NCBI GenBank assembly: GCA_038049695.1
Contig: CP142451.1
Coordinates: forward strand, 43,535,001-43,599,000
DNA: 64,000 nucleotides
DNA from: Cinnamomum chago
Lineage: Eukaryota; Streptophyta; Magnoliopsida; Laurales; Lauraceae
Direction: 5' to 3'
Shown: positions 1-9,812 of the stretch, in pieces
Layout of the letters: the number at the start of each line of letters is the position of its first letter
Numbering within the stretch: the first letter of the stretch is position 1
Translations under genes and position numbers: made by a program
Notes under the pieces: generated by a model
What the model was told of the DNA's origin: nothing
The model's input: the letters and a program-made list of their open reading frames with translations, nothing else
Database searches by the model: none

Positions 1-195
1 CACTGTACTCGGACCATACAGCGCGTCGCTAAGTAGGGGACGCCCCCACGAAATTTCATTAGGTCTCAAATCCATAAAGAAATCCGACTGAGTATTGTGC
101 TGGCTGTCGGCTACCTAACGCACAACCCTCCTCCTTTGTCCGGGCTTGGGACCGGCTATGTCAAAGATACCCCAACATAGGCGGAGTTAAAATAA
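1..195 (-). mobile_element. 5' end of an RTE-type LINE (copy C), cut by window edge
   Basis: Positions 1-106 match 63,895-64,000 in the same orientation with four mismatches. The right-hand copy is the start of a LINE whose endonuclease ORF reads on the minus strand, so this is the 5' leader of a second copy of the same LINE. The leader seems to run to about 195, where an A-rich stretch begins; that inner limit is approximate. The body of this copy would lie to the left of the window. Confidence 0.75.
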
Positions 196-1962
196 AACAA
201 ATAAATAAAAGAAAGAAAATCACAAAAGTGTCTTCAGAAGATGTCTTGTACAAGGGGGGAGTGAGTGCCGCATGGGGATTAGTGTGTCGGGTTGTGTGCA
301 CAAATCCCAATGCTTATGGGGTTAAGTTGTGGGCCCCAAGACTTGGAGCCCTCTGTGTTCTTCAATTTTATTTCTTTTCGGCACCATATCCTTTTGTCTT
401 CTCATAAATCTCTAATAACATCTCCTGTGGACCTTCCCGATGTGGGGTCTTCCATAGCGTGCCACAAGAGGCCTTCAACAAGCCAGACACCGGATACAAT
501 AGTGTATCTTATTCAAAAAATAGATCTAATGGTGGGTCTTCTCCAGAAAACATATCCAATGGTGGATCTTCGTGATATTGATGTATTAAGCCCTGGAAAG
601 GCTGATCCATCCAAAACTAAGCTTTGACTGCCCTGTTCTTCTTGTGACGATGTCCCCATCAATCAATCAAATGATTTTTCTTGCATCCAATCTGACTTCT
701 CTCCATAAAAAACCCAATTATAGAGGGGGCCCTAATACAGACTCTTATCAACTCTAGCTTTAGTGATGCAGGCCAGACAATAGGTCGGCCAACCCTATTG
801 TCTGGCCTGGCCTGCATCATCATTTATCCATAAATTAGCCACCACATTGGAGTGAGTATCTTTAATAATATAATGCAATCTCCATGGAAAAAAAATTGCA
901 AAGAAACCATGACTGTTGAAGGAATTACTACCCACTATTAAGATTTCTTTAAGAGGCAATGAAGATCCTCAAGTTCAACACCTCTCTTATATCCCAAATC
1001 TCTATGTCATTTGATTCCATGATACCCATGGGACCCAGAAAAGGCCACGCATTTTCCTTTTTTTGTTAATAGAGTACCGCCAAGAGCCTGCTCCCAGCTT
1101 CCTTTAGCAGCCCCAACACTAAACCACCCTGATGGGGGTGAAATTTATGATGCTGCATTCTGCACTTCACTTTTGCTCCATCTCATACAAGCGTCCAATT
1201 AGATAAATCCATCCATCTTGTAATCATGAAATTCCGGTCTAGATGACACCCTCCTTTCGATTCTAGCGACAACCAAATCAATCATTCCTTCCCCCTCTCT
1301 TTTGAACTGACAATTCTATTATTTTTCTCCTTTTGAAAGAACCAAAGAGTAGCTAACACTGATCACCATAGGATATTTGCCTACTTTAAGGGGAAGAACA
1401 TATCATTGGAAAAGGCCAAATTATTCTTCTCTCTTCTTCCATGGGTTATATTGATTTCTGTTTTAATGTGGAGAGAGGATGAGTCTTCTATTTACCGTGT
1501 ACATTTTTTTTTATTGCTTCATTTCATAAGATGTTGTCTGGGTTCATGGGTTCCGATAAAGGGAACTTTATAGATCTTTTTTTATTATTCTTAAGACACA
1601 AGCTATTAAGTACACACTTTAAAATCTTCTTTATTAATTCTAGAAAGAAGCTTAGAAGTACCCACACATGCATATGATGTCCGTTTGGTCCTAAAAATGT
1701 TTTTTACCATAACTCTGTTAAATTTAAATTACAAACTCAATGTGGAGAGAGAGAGAGAGTTATATTTATTGTACTATATAAACTTCCTGGTAACCTTCAG
1801 GAAATGGAAAATCCATTGTGGCAGTTAGGGCCTACCATTGGCAGCTTTCACTTGATGGTTTCTAATTTTATTATTGTCACTCAAGTTCTTACTATGTTTA
1901 AATTGTCACTGCGCTATGAGGTCCTAGTGACATTGTTATTTCTACTATACAGTCTTTTGCAG
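196..1962. other. No gene recognised; AT-rich unique-looking DNA
   Basis: Short open stretches occur here (for example 292-627 plus), but none shows a recognisable domain. The only structure I can support is the inverted repeat at 765-818. The last part (about 1,740-1,962) has a pyrimidine-rich tract ending in an AG and could be the intron in front of the exon-like stretch at 1,963. Confidence 0.4.
765..818. repeat. Inverted repeat (hairpin)
   Basis: A 20-nt arm beginning GATGCAGGCC at 765-784 is followed after a short loop by its reverse complement at 794-818. The right arm carries an extra GGCCT unit near its end. It lies outside any recognised gene. It may be a small foldback element or the ends of a deleted one. 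Confidence 0.6.
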
Positions 1963-2279
1963 ATCTGTGGGTTGATTTTCTTCTGAAAGAAACCGAGGAA
2001 AGAGAAAGGAGGGAATTGGCTCAATCTGCCAACACGTATAGTACGGCCCTTGAGAGAAGTGCAAATCCTGTGACAACACCGGCTCCTGAGCATAGTGTGA
2101 GTGCATCTGGTTCAAAAACACATTCATATGCAAATACTATCAGTAACACCCCTAATGTGAGAGGAAATCAGCAGCCTGAACATTTGGATAGTGAGTTCTC
2201 GACTGTCTCCCTTGCATCCTCAGGTTTCTTGTTACCGGAAAACAGTTCCAAATTCTCAAGAATGGTCCCAAGGTACTGA
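1963..2279 (+). CDS. Exon-like open stretch, unrecognised product
   Basis: A frame is open for about 105 codons after a good splice acceptor (TTTTGCAG at 1,955-1,962) and ends at TGA 2,277-2,279. The predicted peptide begins with a charged segment containing LWVDFLLKETEERERREL, then becomes rich in Ser, Thr, Asn and Pro, as a disordered tail would. A possible donor (TCAG followed by GTTTC) at about 2,222 would end the exon earlier. No start codon is needed if this is an internal or last exon; the first ATG is at 2,016. I do not recognise the family. It could be a last exon of a real gene, a pseudogene piece, or chance. Confidence 0.25.
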
Positions 2280-2289
2280 AGCTTAGTTG

Positions 2290-3925
2290 ATGTGTAACTA
2301 ATTTGTGTACGAAACGATCTTTCAAGCAATTCATCCAATTTGTTTAGGTGAGAAAGTGTTAGCATTCGATCCTTTTTGTTACCTTCGTTCCATTCTATCC
2401 TCGAAAATTAAATAAATGTGCAATGAAAATGCATGAGATGTACATAGTTTCATTTATATTTTCATTGTTGTTGTGAAACTCCATGGTTTCGAAGGTTTGG
2501 CACCCATTTGGAACCCATTTATATCCAGGAAATCTCCATGGTTTCGAAGGTTTGGCACCCATTTGGAGAGTCCTCATGAGGGAAAAAAAAAAAAAACCTT
2601 CTCCCTCCCTCCCTTTCTCTCGAGTTGCATGTTGCCACTCTCTCAACTTGTCCACTCCATCAACCCAATATCCTAGAATAGCACCAGATGAGGGAGCACA
2701 ATCATAGTTGTCAATTTTGTTTCATACACTATTTTGGTTTGAATCCAAATTGAAACATTCCAGCTGGTTCGGCGTTTCAGTCTTTCATTGTGGAGTTTTG
2801 TTTCTGAAAAATATTGACAATTTAAACATACACGATTATGAAAAATAGTAGAAGGTTAAACAAACTATATATTTAACAACTGCCTATTCTTTCAATCCCT
2901 TAATAAAGTGTTGATGGCTGTTATAAGAGGGGGAAAAAATTGCAGGAAGTAACCATTTTGAAGTGTATTTGATGCAGTTTTTAAAAATTTAAAATCAATG
3001 CTAAGGAAATAGAATATTCAACTCAAGTAATTTTATAATGAGGCTTACAAAAATGTCTAAATGATGAAGCCAGTTCCATGAAACCATATAAGTAAGACCA
3101 ACCAAGTGACCAACTATCTAAGGGCCTACACAGATGAGTAGCTCTTATCAGTGCATATGTATTCCAGGTTTCATCCATACCCTATTCCAGTACTTTCCCA
3201 CATTCACATAATGGCTTGAAGAATCATGGGGCAGAAAACATTGGTTAGACTTAATTTGCAGGTGGACATATCGCTTCAATAGATCACCCAGTAAAACCAC
3301 CCAAACATTAGACGAGGAAAAATGGTTTGATGATAATGAAATTTTATCATTTTTCCATCACGTCTTTTCCAGAACGGAATGCCCTAAAGGCCAGAACACC
3401 AGAATGGTCCGTTTTAGGTCCAAACTGGATCGGGGAATGACGCGACTGAAACAAAATTGAAAAGTATGGTTCCTTCTTCTACCTTCTTCGTACACCCAAA
3501 GAGACTCTTTTAGGGCATGTTTGTTCACATTTGTGATAAAGTAAAGGTGAAGTAAATATCACACCAATGGTAAAAGTAAGATAAAGTAAAGGTGAAGTAT
3601 TTTCTTTGTTTTGTATGAGGTAAAATAAAGTGAGGAAGAGTGGTAAAGTAGGCATTTTTTTGCCATGGATTTACTGAGAATAAAAAAGTGACAGCTGGTA
3701 AAGTTTGTGGCAGCTGGCGGCTGGCGGCTGGCGGCTGGAGATTACATCCCCACTCTATTTTGTCAACCATACATGGTAAAGGGAGAAATTGTGACTGTTG
3801 GGTCAACTTTACTACCTACTAAATAAAAATGCCCGTAAGTTACCCACATGAATAAGTGACAAGAAACATGCTAAGATTGAGGATAGATAAAAGATAAAAT
3901 TAACAGAAAGAAATATGTAAACTAA
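2290..3925. other. No gene recognised; includes a heptamer microsatellite
   Basis: No exon or transposon domain is visible on either strand apart from the 34-bp repeat listed separately. Around 3,712-3,739 the 7-nt unit CTGGCGG is repeated about three and a half times. The segment 3,500-3,850 contains related AAAGTAAAGGTGAAGTA phrases repeated several times. Confidence 0.4.
2479..2567. repeat. 34-bp direct repeat, two copies
   Basis: The 34-nt unit beginning CTCCATGGTTTCGAAGG occurs at 2,479-2,512 and again at 2,534-2,567, identical and 55 bp apart. A poly-A run follows at 2,583-2,596. No coding or transposon context explains it. Confidence 0.75.
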
Positions 3926-3930
3926 GATAC

Positions 3931-4928
3931 TGTAAGTGCAAAAAATATCGACTCACAAGCTTAGGGGGTGCCTTTGAGGACTTATCCAAATGACTATATG
4001 CGGTTATCCGCTTCAGGGACTCAGATGAGGTTTGTGGAGCTGTTGGAAGCTTTTGGGAGAAGGATCAGACGCCTGAAACCTGAAAGGAAAGGAGAAGCAA
4101 CGGTCAGGGACCCTGGCTGCTGGCAGCGCAAGGCCCTCCGACGTCTGAATTAGTGTCGGCACTGAGCAAAGGGTGAAGTGAGGTGGAGAAGAAGAGAGAG
4201 CTCAGAGTAAGGGAGGTCCCTGTGTCTAAACCTCCCTGTATTCTGTATGAGCCTCAACACATACCCCCGTTGAGTTTACCTCTTGCCTGTATATGTAGGG
4301 GGAAAAGTTCAACCGGAAGCTTCCTTAGTGGAGGTAGGTGAAAAAGGGGATGTCTCATCTGCCCATACCTTGATCCCTGGTGGATGTAACCGTTCGGCGC
4401 CCATCCTATCTGTCAGTTCGTACTGCAGCGTAGCTGTCTTGTCATCTAACACTGCTGCCTAGATGGAGAACTTGGCCGAGGTGAAGTACTGGGCCGAGAT
4501 GAGCTATCTGGCCGAAGTGAGCTGTCTCTGGCCGAAGTGAAAGAGTCTAGCCGAGGTGAGCTGTCTGGCCGAGATGGGCCGAGGAGCAGTCTGGCCGAGA
4601 TGAGCCGTCTGGCCGAGATGGCCGAGAAGAGCAGTCTGGCCGAGATGGCCGAGGAGCAGTCTGGCCGAGATGAGATGTCTGGCCGAGGTGCCTTTTTCGA
4701 GGCCTAAATGATGGAATTTGGCCTAAAAACAAAAAGTCCATTGCACAGGAATGGATTTTGAAGAAATCGCCGTTTCCTTTCCAGAATGGGGTTCTGTTCG
4801 CGATTCTGACTCCGGAACCCTAATTTCGCCTAGTATCGTTAGGGCGAGATGGGTTGAGCCGAGGTGCCGAACTGGTACTCTTACTGGAGCTGAGCACGGT
4901 CTTGGTATTGTGAAATTATCCCCACACA
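3931..4928 (-). mobile_element. Solo LTR, gypsy Tat-like
   Basis: The 998-bp segment is flanked by a perfect 5-bp duplication GATAC (3,926-3,930 and 4,929-4,933). Read on the minus strand it begins TGTGTGGGG and ends GCACTTACA. It shares order and wording with the LTRs of the gypsy element at 21,397-32,512 (for example the GATCAG...CCTGAAA..CTGAAAG block and the GGCGCCCA..CTATCTGTCAGTTCG block) but is clearly diverged and longer. No internal region is present, so this is a solo LTR left by recombination between two LTRs. It sits next to the phosducin-like exon and may be in one of that gene's introns. Confidence 0.85.
4472..4690. repeat. Tandem array of CTGGCCGAGATG-like units in the solo LTR
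   Basis: Units such as CTGGCCGAGATGAG and CTGGCCGAAGTGAG follow each other with small length changes for about 220 bp, inside the solo LTR. The LTRs of the 21.4-32.5 kb gypsy element carry only a few GCCGAGA motifs at the equivalent place, so the array is an expansion specific to this copy or subfamily. Confidence 0.8.
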
Positions 4929-4979
4929 GATACCATTATATATGAACAGACAATTTACTGCAAAAGACTATAAATATAC

Positions 4980-5187
4980 CTTCAGGTGTGCATCTTCTAG
5001 CACCAAAATATGCAAACCTAAATAAGTTGCTTTCACGGCTCCATTGTTGTACACCAAAAGAGTTGGAAGATTACGGTCCGGGTAGTTCGGAATGCAATCA
5101 GTAGAGATAATTTTAACAAATTTTGTGGCTGGATATTTGGTAGCAAGTTCGTCAAGGCACTCAGAAAGTATCCCACATTCCGGTATT
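4980..5187 (-). pseudogene. Exon of a phosducin-like protein 3 (thioredoxin-fold), decayed
   Basis: Reading the minus strand from the acceptor GGTGGCAG at 5,188, the frame gives IPECGILSECLDEL, then a stretch with KYPATKFVKIISTDCIPNYP and LPTLLVYNNGAVKATYLGLH. This matches the thioredoxin-like core of phosducin-like 3 proteins, cytosolic cofactors that help the CCT chaperonin fold tubulin and other substrates. After GLH the family normally continues with a Phe-Gly..Arg-Arg-Cys-Thr-Pro-Glu phrase; that phrase is present here in another frame, which points to a 1-nt deletion near 5,020. A donor (GAAG followed by GTATA) ends the exon at 4,980. Neighbouring exons were not found, and a solo LTR lies 51 bp beyond the exon. 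Family assignment is strong; whether the gene still works is doubtful. Confidence 0.7.
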
Positions 5188-5913
5188 CTGCCACCAATTT
5201 ACAACAACAATCAACACAACAGAAGTACATGAAATAACAGCAACTTGAAGTGTGATTTAAGTTCCATCAAATTGCAGTCTTTTATTTCCTAAATAAATAC
5301 ATAGACAGGTCAGGATTGGCCAGTCTGTTCCGAAGAATGAACAGTCTCACATGGAAGCATGAAAACATGGGGGTTAAGAGGGTTTTAAAGGTCTTCCCAT
5401 GAGGGACCTCCTAGTAAAATGTGAACAATCTGATGATGGGAGGTTTTGAAGGCCTCTTAAGTCAGATGGTGCGAAATTCACATCATCAGCACAAGGGCCC
5501 GCAGAACTTGGATGAGTGACAAACAAATTCTGGTGGGTGATAAATTATGGGGAGAAAAGTGAGTACGAGGGGTCCGGGTTTCATTGATCATAGTGACAAA
5601 TTCTGTCATTGTGATGGCAGTTGTATGTTTTTTCATGCTTGCAATGGCAGCCAGTGCATCACATGGATTGTTATCTAGCACTTCATAATTCAAGAGAAAT
5701 GCAACAGCAGCAACTAAAATCCATAGCTACATTGAAAAAATTAATTAATTAATCAATCTTAATCCAGATCGTCCATCTGGTTGACCCATCATATCCAATC
5801 AACCAAATCCACTCAATACTCCAAATTCACCGCAAAAGGCATCCAAAACCAATCAATGTGTCCCACCCAACTCACTCAGACAGACGACCCAAATCACCAA
5901 CCCCAGTCAACCA
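5188..5913. other. No gene recognised
   Basis: This lies upstream, on the minus strand, of the phosducin-like exon and would hold its preceding intron. I found no matching upstream exon. The rest is AT-rich with no repeat structure that I can support. Confidence 0.35.
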
Positions 5914-7474
5914 TGTTAGGGTTTTCATTAGTTTGCAATTAGATTGGATACATTCATTTTCATAAGCTTGATCTCTCATACTTCTTTATTGAAATCTTTT
6001 TGCATTATATTTAGCTTAGCATCAAAGGTTTTTGCTCAAACATGTTTTGATTTGCTATTTTAAATTAAAAGAAATCTCTTTTTATCAAACATGTTAGTCT
6101 TTAGTCTAGCTTAGTTCTCCAAGACCAAACTTTCCTTTTAAAATCATTTTTCGAGTCTTTAAAAAATAGGGAAAGTTTGGTCAGCCAATCTATGTTCAGT
6201 TAGCTGTCAGTTCCAGATCCAGAATGTAAAATCAGTGTATCAGGGAATATCGGTCAGCTTGTCGGTCGGTTGTCGGTCAGCTGTTGATCGACCGAACTAC
6301 TGTTCGGTGAACCGACAAGTTTACAACAGTCCACAAATTTCAAAAGATATAGCCGTTGGATTATGACCGTTGACCGGACTCCATTTGTCGTTCGACCGAC
6401 AATAGATCCGTTGGAGAGGATATTCTTATAAAAAGAATCCTTCCTTGGTTTTTGTGCTAACATTTTTTAGACTTTTGAGGGCCAAGGAAGATGAGATATT
6501 TTATGCTAAGCTAGAGGGAAGCTAGGAGGGCAAATCATCATGACAAACCTTTGATTCTTCAATGGGTTTGCTTCTCTTATCTTATTTTATTCATGCTTGC
6601 TTTCAAATCTTTGATTTCTTCAAATGGCATGATTAAAGTGTTCAAAGTGTTCAAATGTTGAGTGTTTAAACATGCTTTGATTTTAAAATATGTTTATCAT
6701 TTTAACTTCATCATTTGATTAGTAATCTCACATGTTTAGTCATTTAATGTTTCTTTCAAACTTGTTTGTTTCATCTTAAACTTTCTAAAAACAAGTTTGT
6801 CATTATTTCAAAAGACATGTGTAGTTACTCTATCTCTCATTTACATCATTTATGAGCATTGAATTTCAAAAGAGATAGAAGTAGTTTTAAGGCATATGTA
6901 TCATTTATTGATCTTTGCATTTATCATGCATATGCCTTAGTTTAATTACAACTTTCATATAGCCTATGTTAAGAGGCATTTAATTGTATTCACTTGCATC
7001 TCATTGTATGCTTGTTTAGGCATAGTTTTTTATATTAAAAATCTTGTTGTAAAGGTTTATGCTCAGCCTATTGAAAAGCATATGAGATTTTATAGGTTAT
7101 TGCTTAGCCTTAAGTAAAAAGCATTTGTGGTTGTAAGGTTTGAGGTTAGCCTAAACCTTAAAATTGATAGTGGAACACCGGTAGAAATACCGGGAGTGGA
7201 TGTAGGCATGATTGGCCGAACTACTATAAATTTCCTTGTTATGGTGATTGTGTGGATGATGGATTTAAATTTATTCTTTTCGTATCAATGTCAACTTTGA
7301 TTGTATTCATTGGTTCTTTACTTGGTATTAGATCTTTCAACGATAATCAAGTTAATGAACTTTCAAAACATAATGATATTGATTTAAAGAAGAATTGGGC
7401 TTTGTAATTGAGTGTACCCTATTCACCCCCCCCCCTCTCTCTCTCTCTCTCTAGGGTTCGGTTCTGAACTTTCA
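5914..7474 (+). mobile_element. Long copia-type LTR with primer-binding site, internal region missing
   Basis: The segment begins TGTTAGGG and ends near TGAACTTTCA at 7,474, followed at once by ATTGGTATCAGAA (7,475-7,487), the initiator-tRNA-Met primer-binding site typical of plant Ty1/copia elements. Just before the end it carries the phrase GGAACACCGGTAGAAATACC (from 7,171), a hallmark I associate with long SIRE/Angela-type LTRs, then a CT microsatellite (7,430-7,453). Fourteen bases after the primer site the MITE begins and no gag is found, so this is a 5' LTR whose element was deleted or displaced. The left end is inferred from the TG start only, since no target duplication could be checked. 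Confidence 0.6.
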
Positions 7475-7500
7475 ATTGGTATCAGAATCCTTGAATATAT

Positions 7501-7623
7501 GGAGGTGCTCTTGTGAGAGACACTCTCACCTTACTATGAGAGATAAAGGTGGCGATATGGATGTGAGGGCCCCCACCTTATCTCTCATAGTAAGGTGAGA
7601 GTGTTTCTCACAAGAGCACCTCC
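7501..7623. mobile_element. Palindromic MITE, family M1, complete copy
   Basis: Both arms begin GGAGGTGCTCTTGTGAGA and are inverted copies of about 47 bp with one mismatch, separated by a short GGGCCC-containing centre. It is flanked by TA-rich sequence. Further copies occur at 9,753, 14,836, 15,729, 15,862 and 33,411. It has no coding capacity. The TA-rich insertion sites suggest a Tc1/mariner- or Harbinger-type mover, but the target duplication is ambiguous. Confidence 0.75.
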
Positions 7624-7625
7624 CA

Positions 7626-7855
7626 CAGGGCCGGCCCTAGGCCTAGGCCACTTAGTTGGCGGCCTAGGGCCCCCAATTTTTGCAAAATTTTGGGGCCCCC
7701 TATTTTAGATATGGGTATATATATTTTGGATAGACTGATTTGAGATTTGAGAGGGCCCAAATTTTATTGATAGGTCTATTAACACTTTAATAACTAACCT
7801 AGAAAATTGCTCCTAGTTGTAGTAGACTGTTAGACTTCTACAAAGAAAGGGTAAG

Positions 7856-7907
<52 letters not shown>

Positions 7908-9740
7908 ACGGTTAGACTTCTTCATTAACGGTAGAATTTTTTTTTTGTTCAAGATATAACGTCTCTCTCTCTCTGCATGAAGTTCTCTGTGTGAAGTTTC
8001 TGAACGAAAGTGCTGCCTTTTGCTTTTGCTTGAATGTTGTTGCTACAAAAGGATCAATCTTACTGCCAACAGTACCGAAGAACTCAAGTGACATTTGTAT
8101 TAATGAATTAATACAAATGTTAGCTTCTGAAATTAAAAGTGTAATCATTAATTAATAAGATTAAAGAAGCAAAATATTTTTCAGTAATACTTGATTGTAC
8201 TCCTGATGCAAGTCATCAAGAACAAATGACTCTTATACTGCGATGTGTAGATATTTCAACAAGTCCAATAAAAATAGAAGAATATTTTTTAGAATTTTTG
8301 GAAGTAGATGATACCTCTAGAAAAGGCCTTTTTGATGAACTTATAAATGTAATTAAAAAACTTGGACTTGATGTAAATGATGTAAGAGGACAAGGATATG
8401 ATAATGGATCTAATATGAAAGGAAAACATCAAGGTGTAGAAAAAAGACTACTAGATATAAATCCAAGAGCATTTTACACACCATGTGGATGTCATAATCT
8501 TAACCTCGTACTTTGTGATATAGCTAACTCTTGTCCTAAAGCTATATCTTTTTTTGGAGTATTACAATGTATATACTCATTATTTTCTTCTTCAACAAAA
8601 CGATGGAAAATTTTACAAGATAATATATCTATGTTAACTCTTAAATCATTATCTCAAACGCGATGGGAAAGTCGTATCGAAAGTGTTAAAGCAATCAAGT
8701 ATCAGACTCCGAAAATACGAGATGCTTTAATTCAATTAGCAAAAATTAGTGAAGATCCTAAAACAAGAAGTGAAGCCACATGCTTAGCTACATATGAGAT
8801 TGAAAACTTTGAATTTTTATTGGGTATGAATATTTGGTATGATATATTATTTGCTGTTAACACAGTTAGTAAAAATTTACAATCCAAAGACATGCATATT
8901 GATGTTGCTATTGATCAATTAAAATGACTTATTTCTTTTTTGGAATCATATAGAGAAAATGGATTTTACTCTGCTTTGATTTCATCAAAAGAGATTGCAC
9001 TTGAAATGGAAATAGAACCAGTTTTTCGAGAAAAACGTAAAATTTTTAGGAAAAAATAATTTGGTGATACAATTGAGAATGCAGTAACACTATCAGCTGA
9101 AGAGTCTTTTAGAATTGAGTATTTTTTATTTATAGTTGATCTAGCTATTTCTTCGATCAAGAGTAGATTTGAACAATTCAAAATATATGAAAATATTTTT
9201 GGTTTTTTATTTTGTTTTAAAAAATTAAAATCCTTAGATGATGATAGTTTGAAAAGTTATTGTCTTAACCTTGAAACTTTTTTGAAGCATGACTTATTTT
9301 CTGATATTGATGGTTTAGATTTAATTCAAGAGTTGACTGTATTAAGAAAAGTTCTACAATCTGAAATTAATACTCCAGCTGAAACCCTAACTCATATAAA
9401 ACGATTAGATTGTTTTCCAAATGCATGTATAGCTTTTAGAATATTGTTAACAATACCAGTAACAGTTGCTTCATCGGAGAGAAGTTTTTCGAAACTTAAA
9501 TTAATAAAATCTTATCTCCGATCTACTATGTCACAAGAAAGATTAAATGGGTTAGCTATATTATCTATTGAAAAAGATATATTAACAAAACTTGAATATA
9601 AAAATTTAATCAATGTTTTTGCATCTCAAAAAGCTAGAAAAATATCTTTTAAATAAATATATTTTAATAATTATTGCCTATTAATAGGGCCCACTTTCAT
9701 ATTCTTGCCTAGGGCCTCCGAATTTGTTGGGCCGCCCCTG
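7626..9740 (+). mobile_element. hAT transposon with perfect 8-bp target duplication
   Basis: The 2,115-bp element begins CAGGGCCGGCCC and ends GGGCCGCCCCTG, imperfect terminal inverted repeats that start with CAGGG as is usual for hAT elements. It is flanked by identical 8-bp duplications ACCTCCCA at 7,618-7,625 and 9,741-9,748. The duplication lies at the last bases of the MITE, so the hAT landed on the MITE edge. Inside are a CT microsatellite (7,861-7,905) and a decayed transposase. The identical duplication suggests a fairly recent insertion, although the transposase has stops. Confidence 0.93.
8102..9656 (+). pseudogene. hAT transposase, DUF4371/zf-MYM1-like type, decayed
   Basis: The frame contains an RNase H-like transposase core: [13 protein letters not shown] (first catalytic Asp region), [17 protein letters not shown] with the second Asp, and [15 protein letters not shown], followed at the C-terminus by the hAT dimerisation motif with TVASSERSFSKLKLIKSYLR. 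This is the plant group often annotated as zinc-finger MYM-type protein 1-like. A 4-nt insertion at about 8,150 separates the first residues, and in-frame stops occur at 8,926 (TGA) and 9,058 (TAA). The N-terminal zinc finger is missing, the space before 8,100 being too short. The first ATG of the largest open piece is at 8,226. It is not expected to make active transposase. Confidence 0.88.
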
Positions 9741-9752
9741 ACCTCCCATATA

Positions 9753-9812
9753 TATAAAAGAAATGCTCCTATGAGAGTAACTCTCACACTACTATGAGAG
9801 TAAGAGGGGGGC
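9753..9812. mobile_element. MITE family M1, partial arm
   Basis: ATGCTCCTATGAGAG followed by CTCTCACACTACTATGAGAG matches one arm of the palindromic MITE family after a TA-rich run. The second arm is not present within the next 150 bp. Confidence 0.6.

Noticed and set aside
292-627. 111-codon open frame on the plus strand
   Set aside because: No recognisable domain, no splice context and composition like the surrounding non-coding DNA; treated as chance.
4547-4741. Minus-strand frame with repeated GQTSHLGQT-like peptide
   Set aside because: It is only the translation of the CTGGCCGAGATG array in the solo LTR.
7861-7905. CT microsatellite as a regulatory GAGA-type element
   Set aside because: It lies inside the hAT element, away from any gene start, and is better read as a simple repeat.
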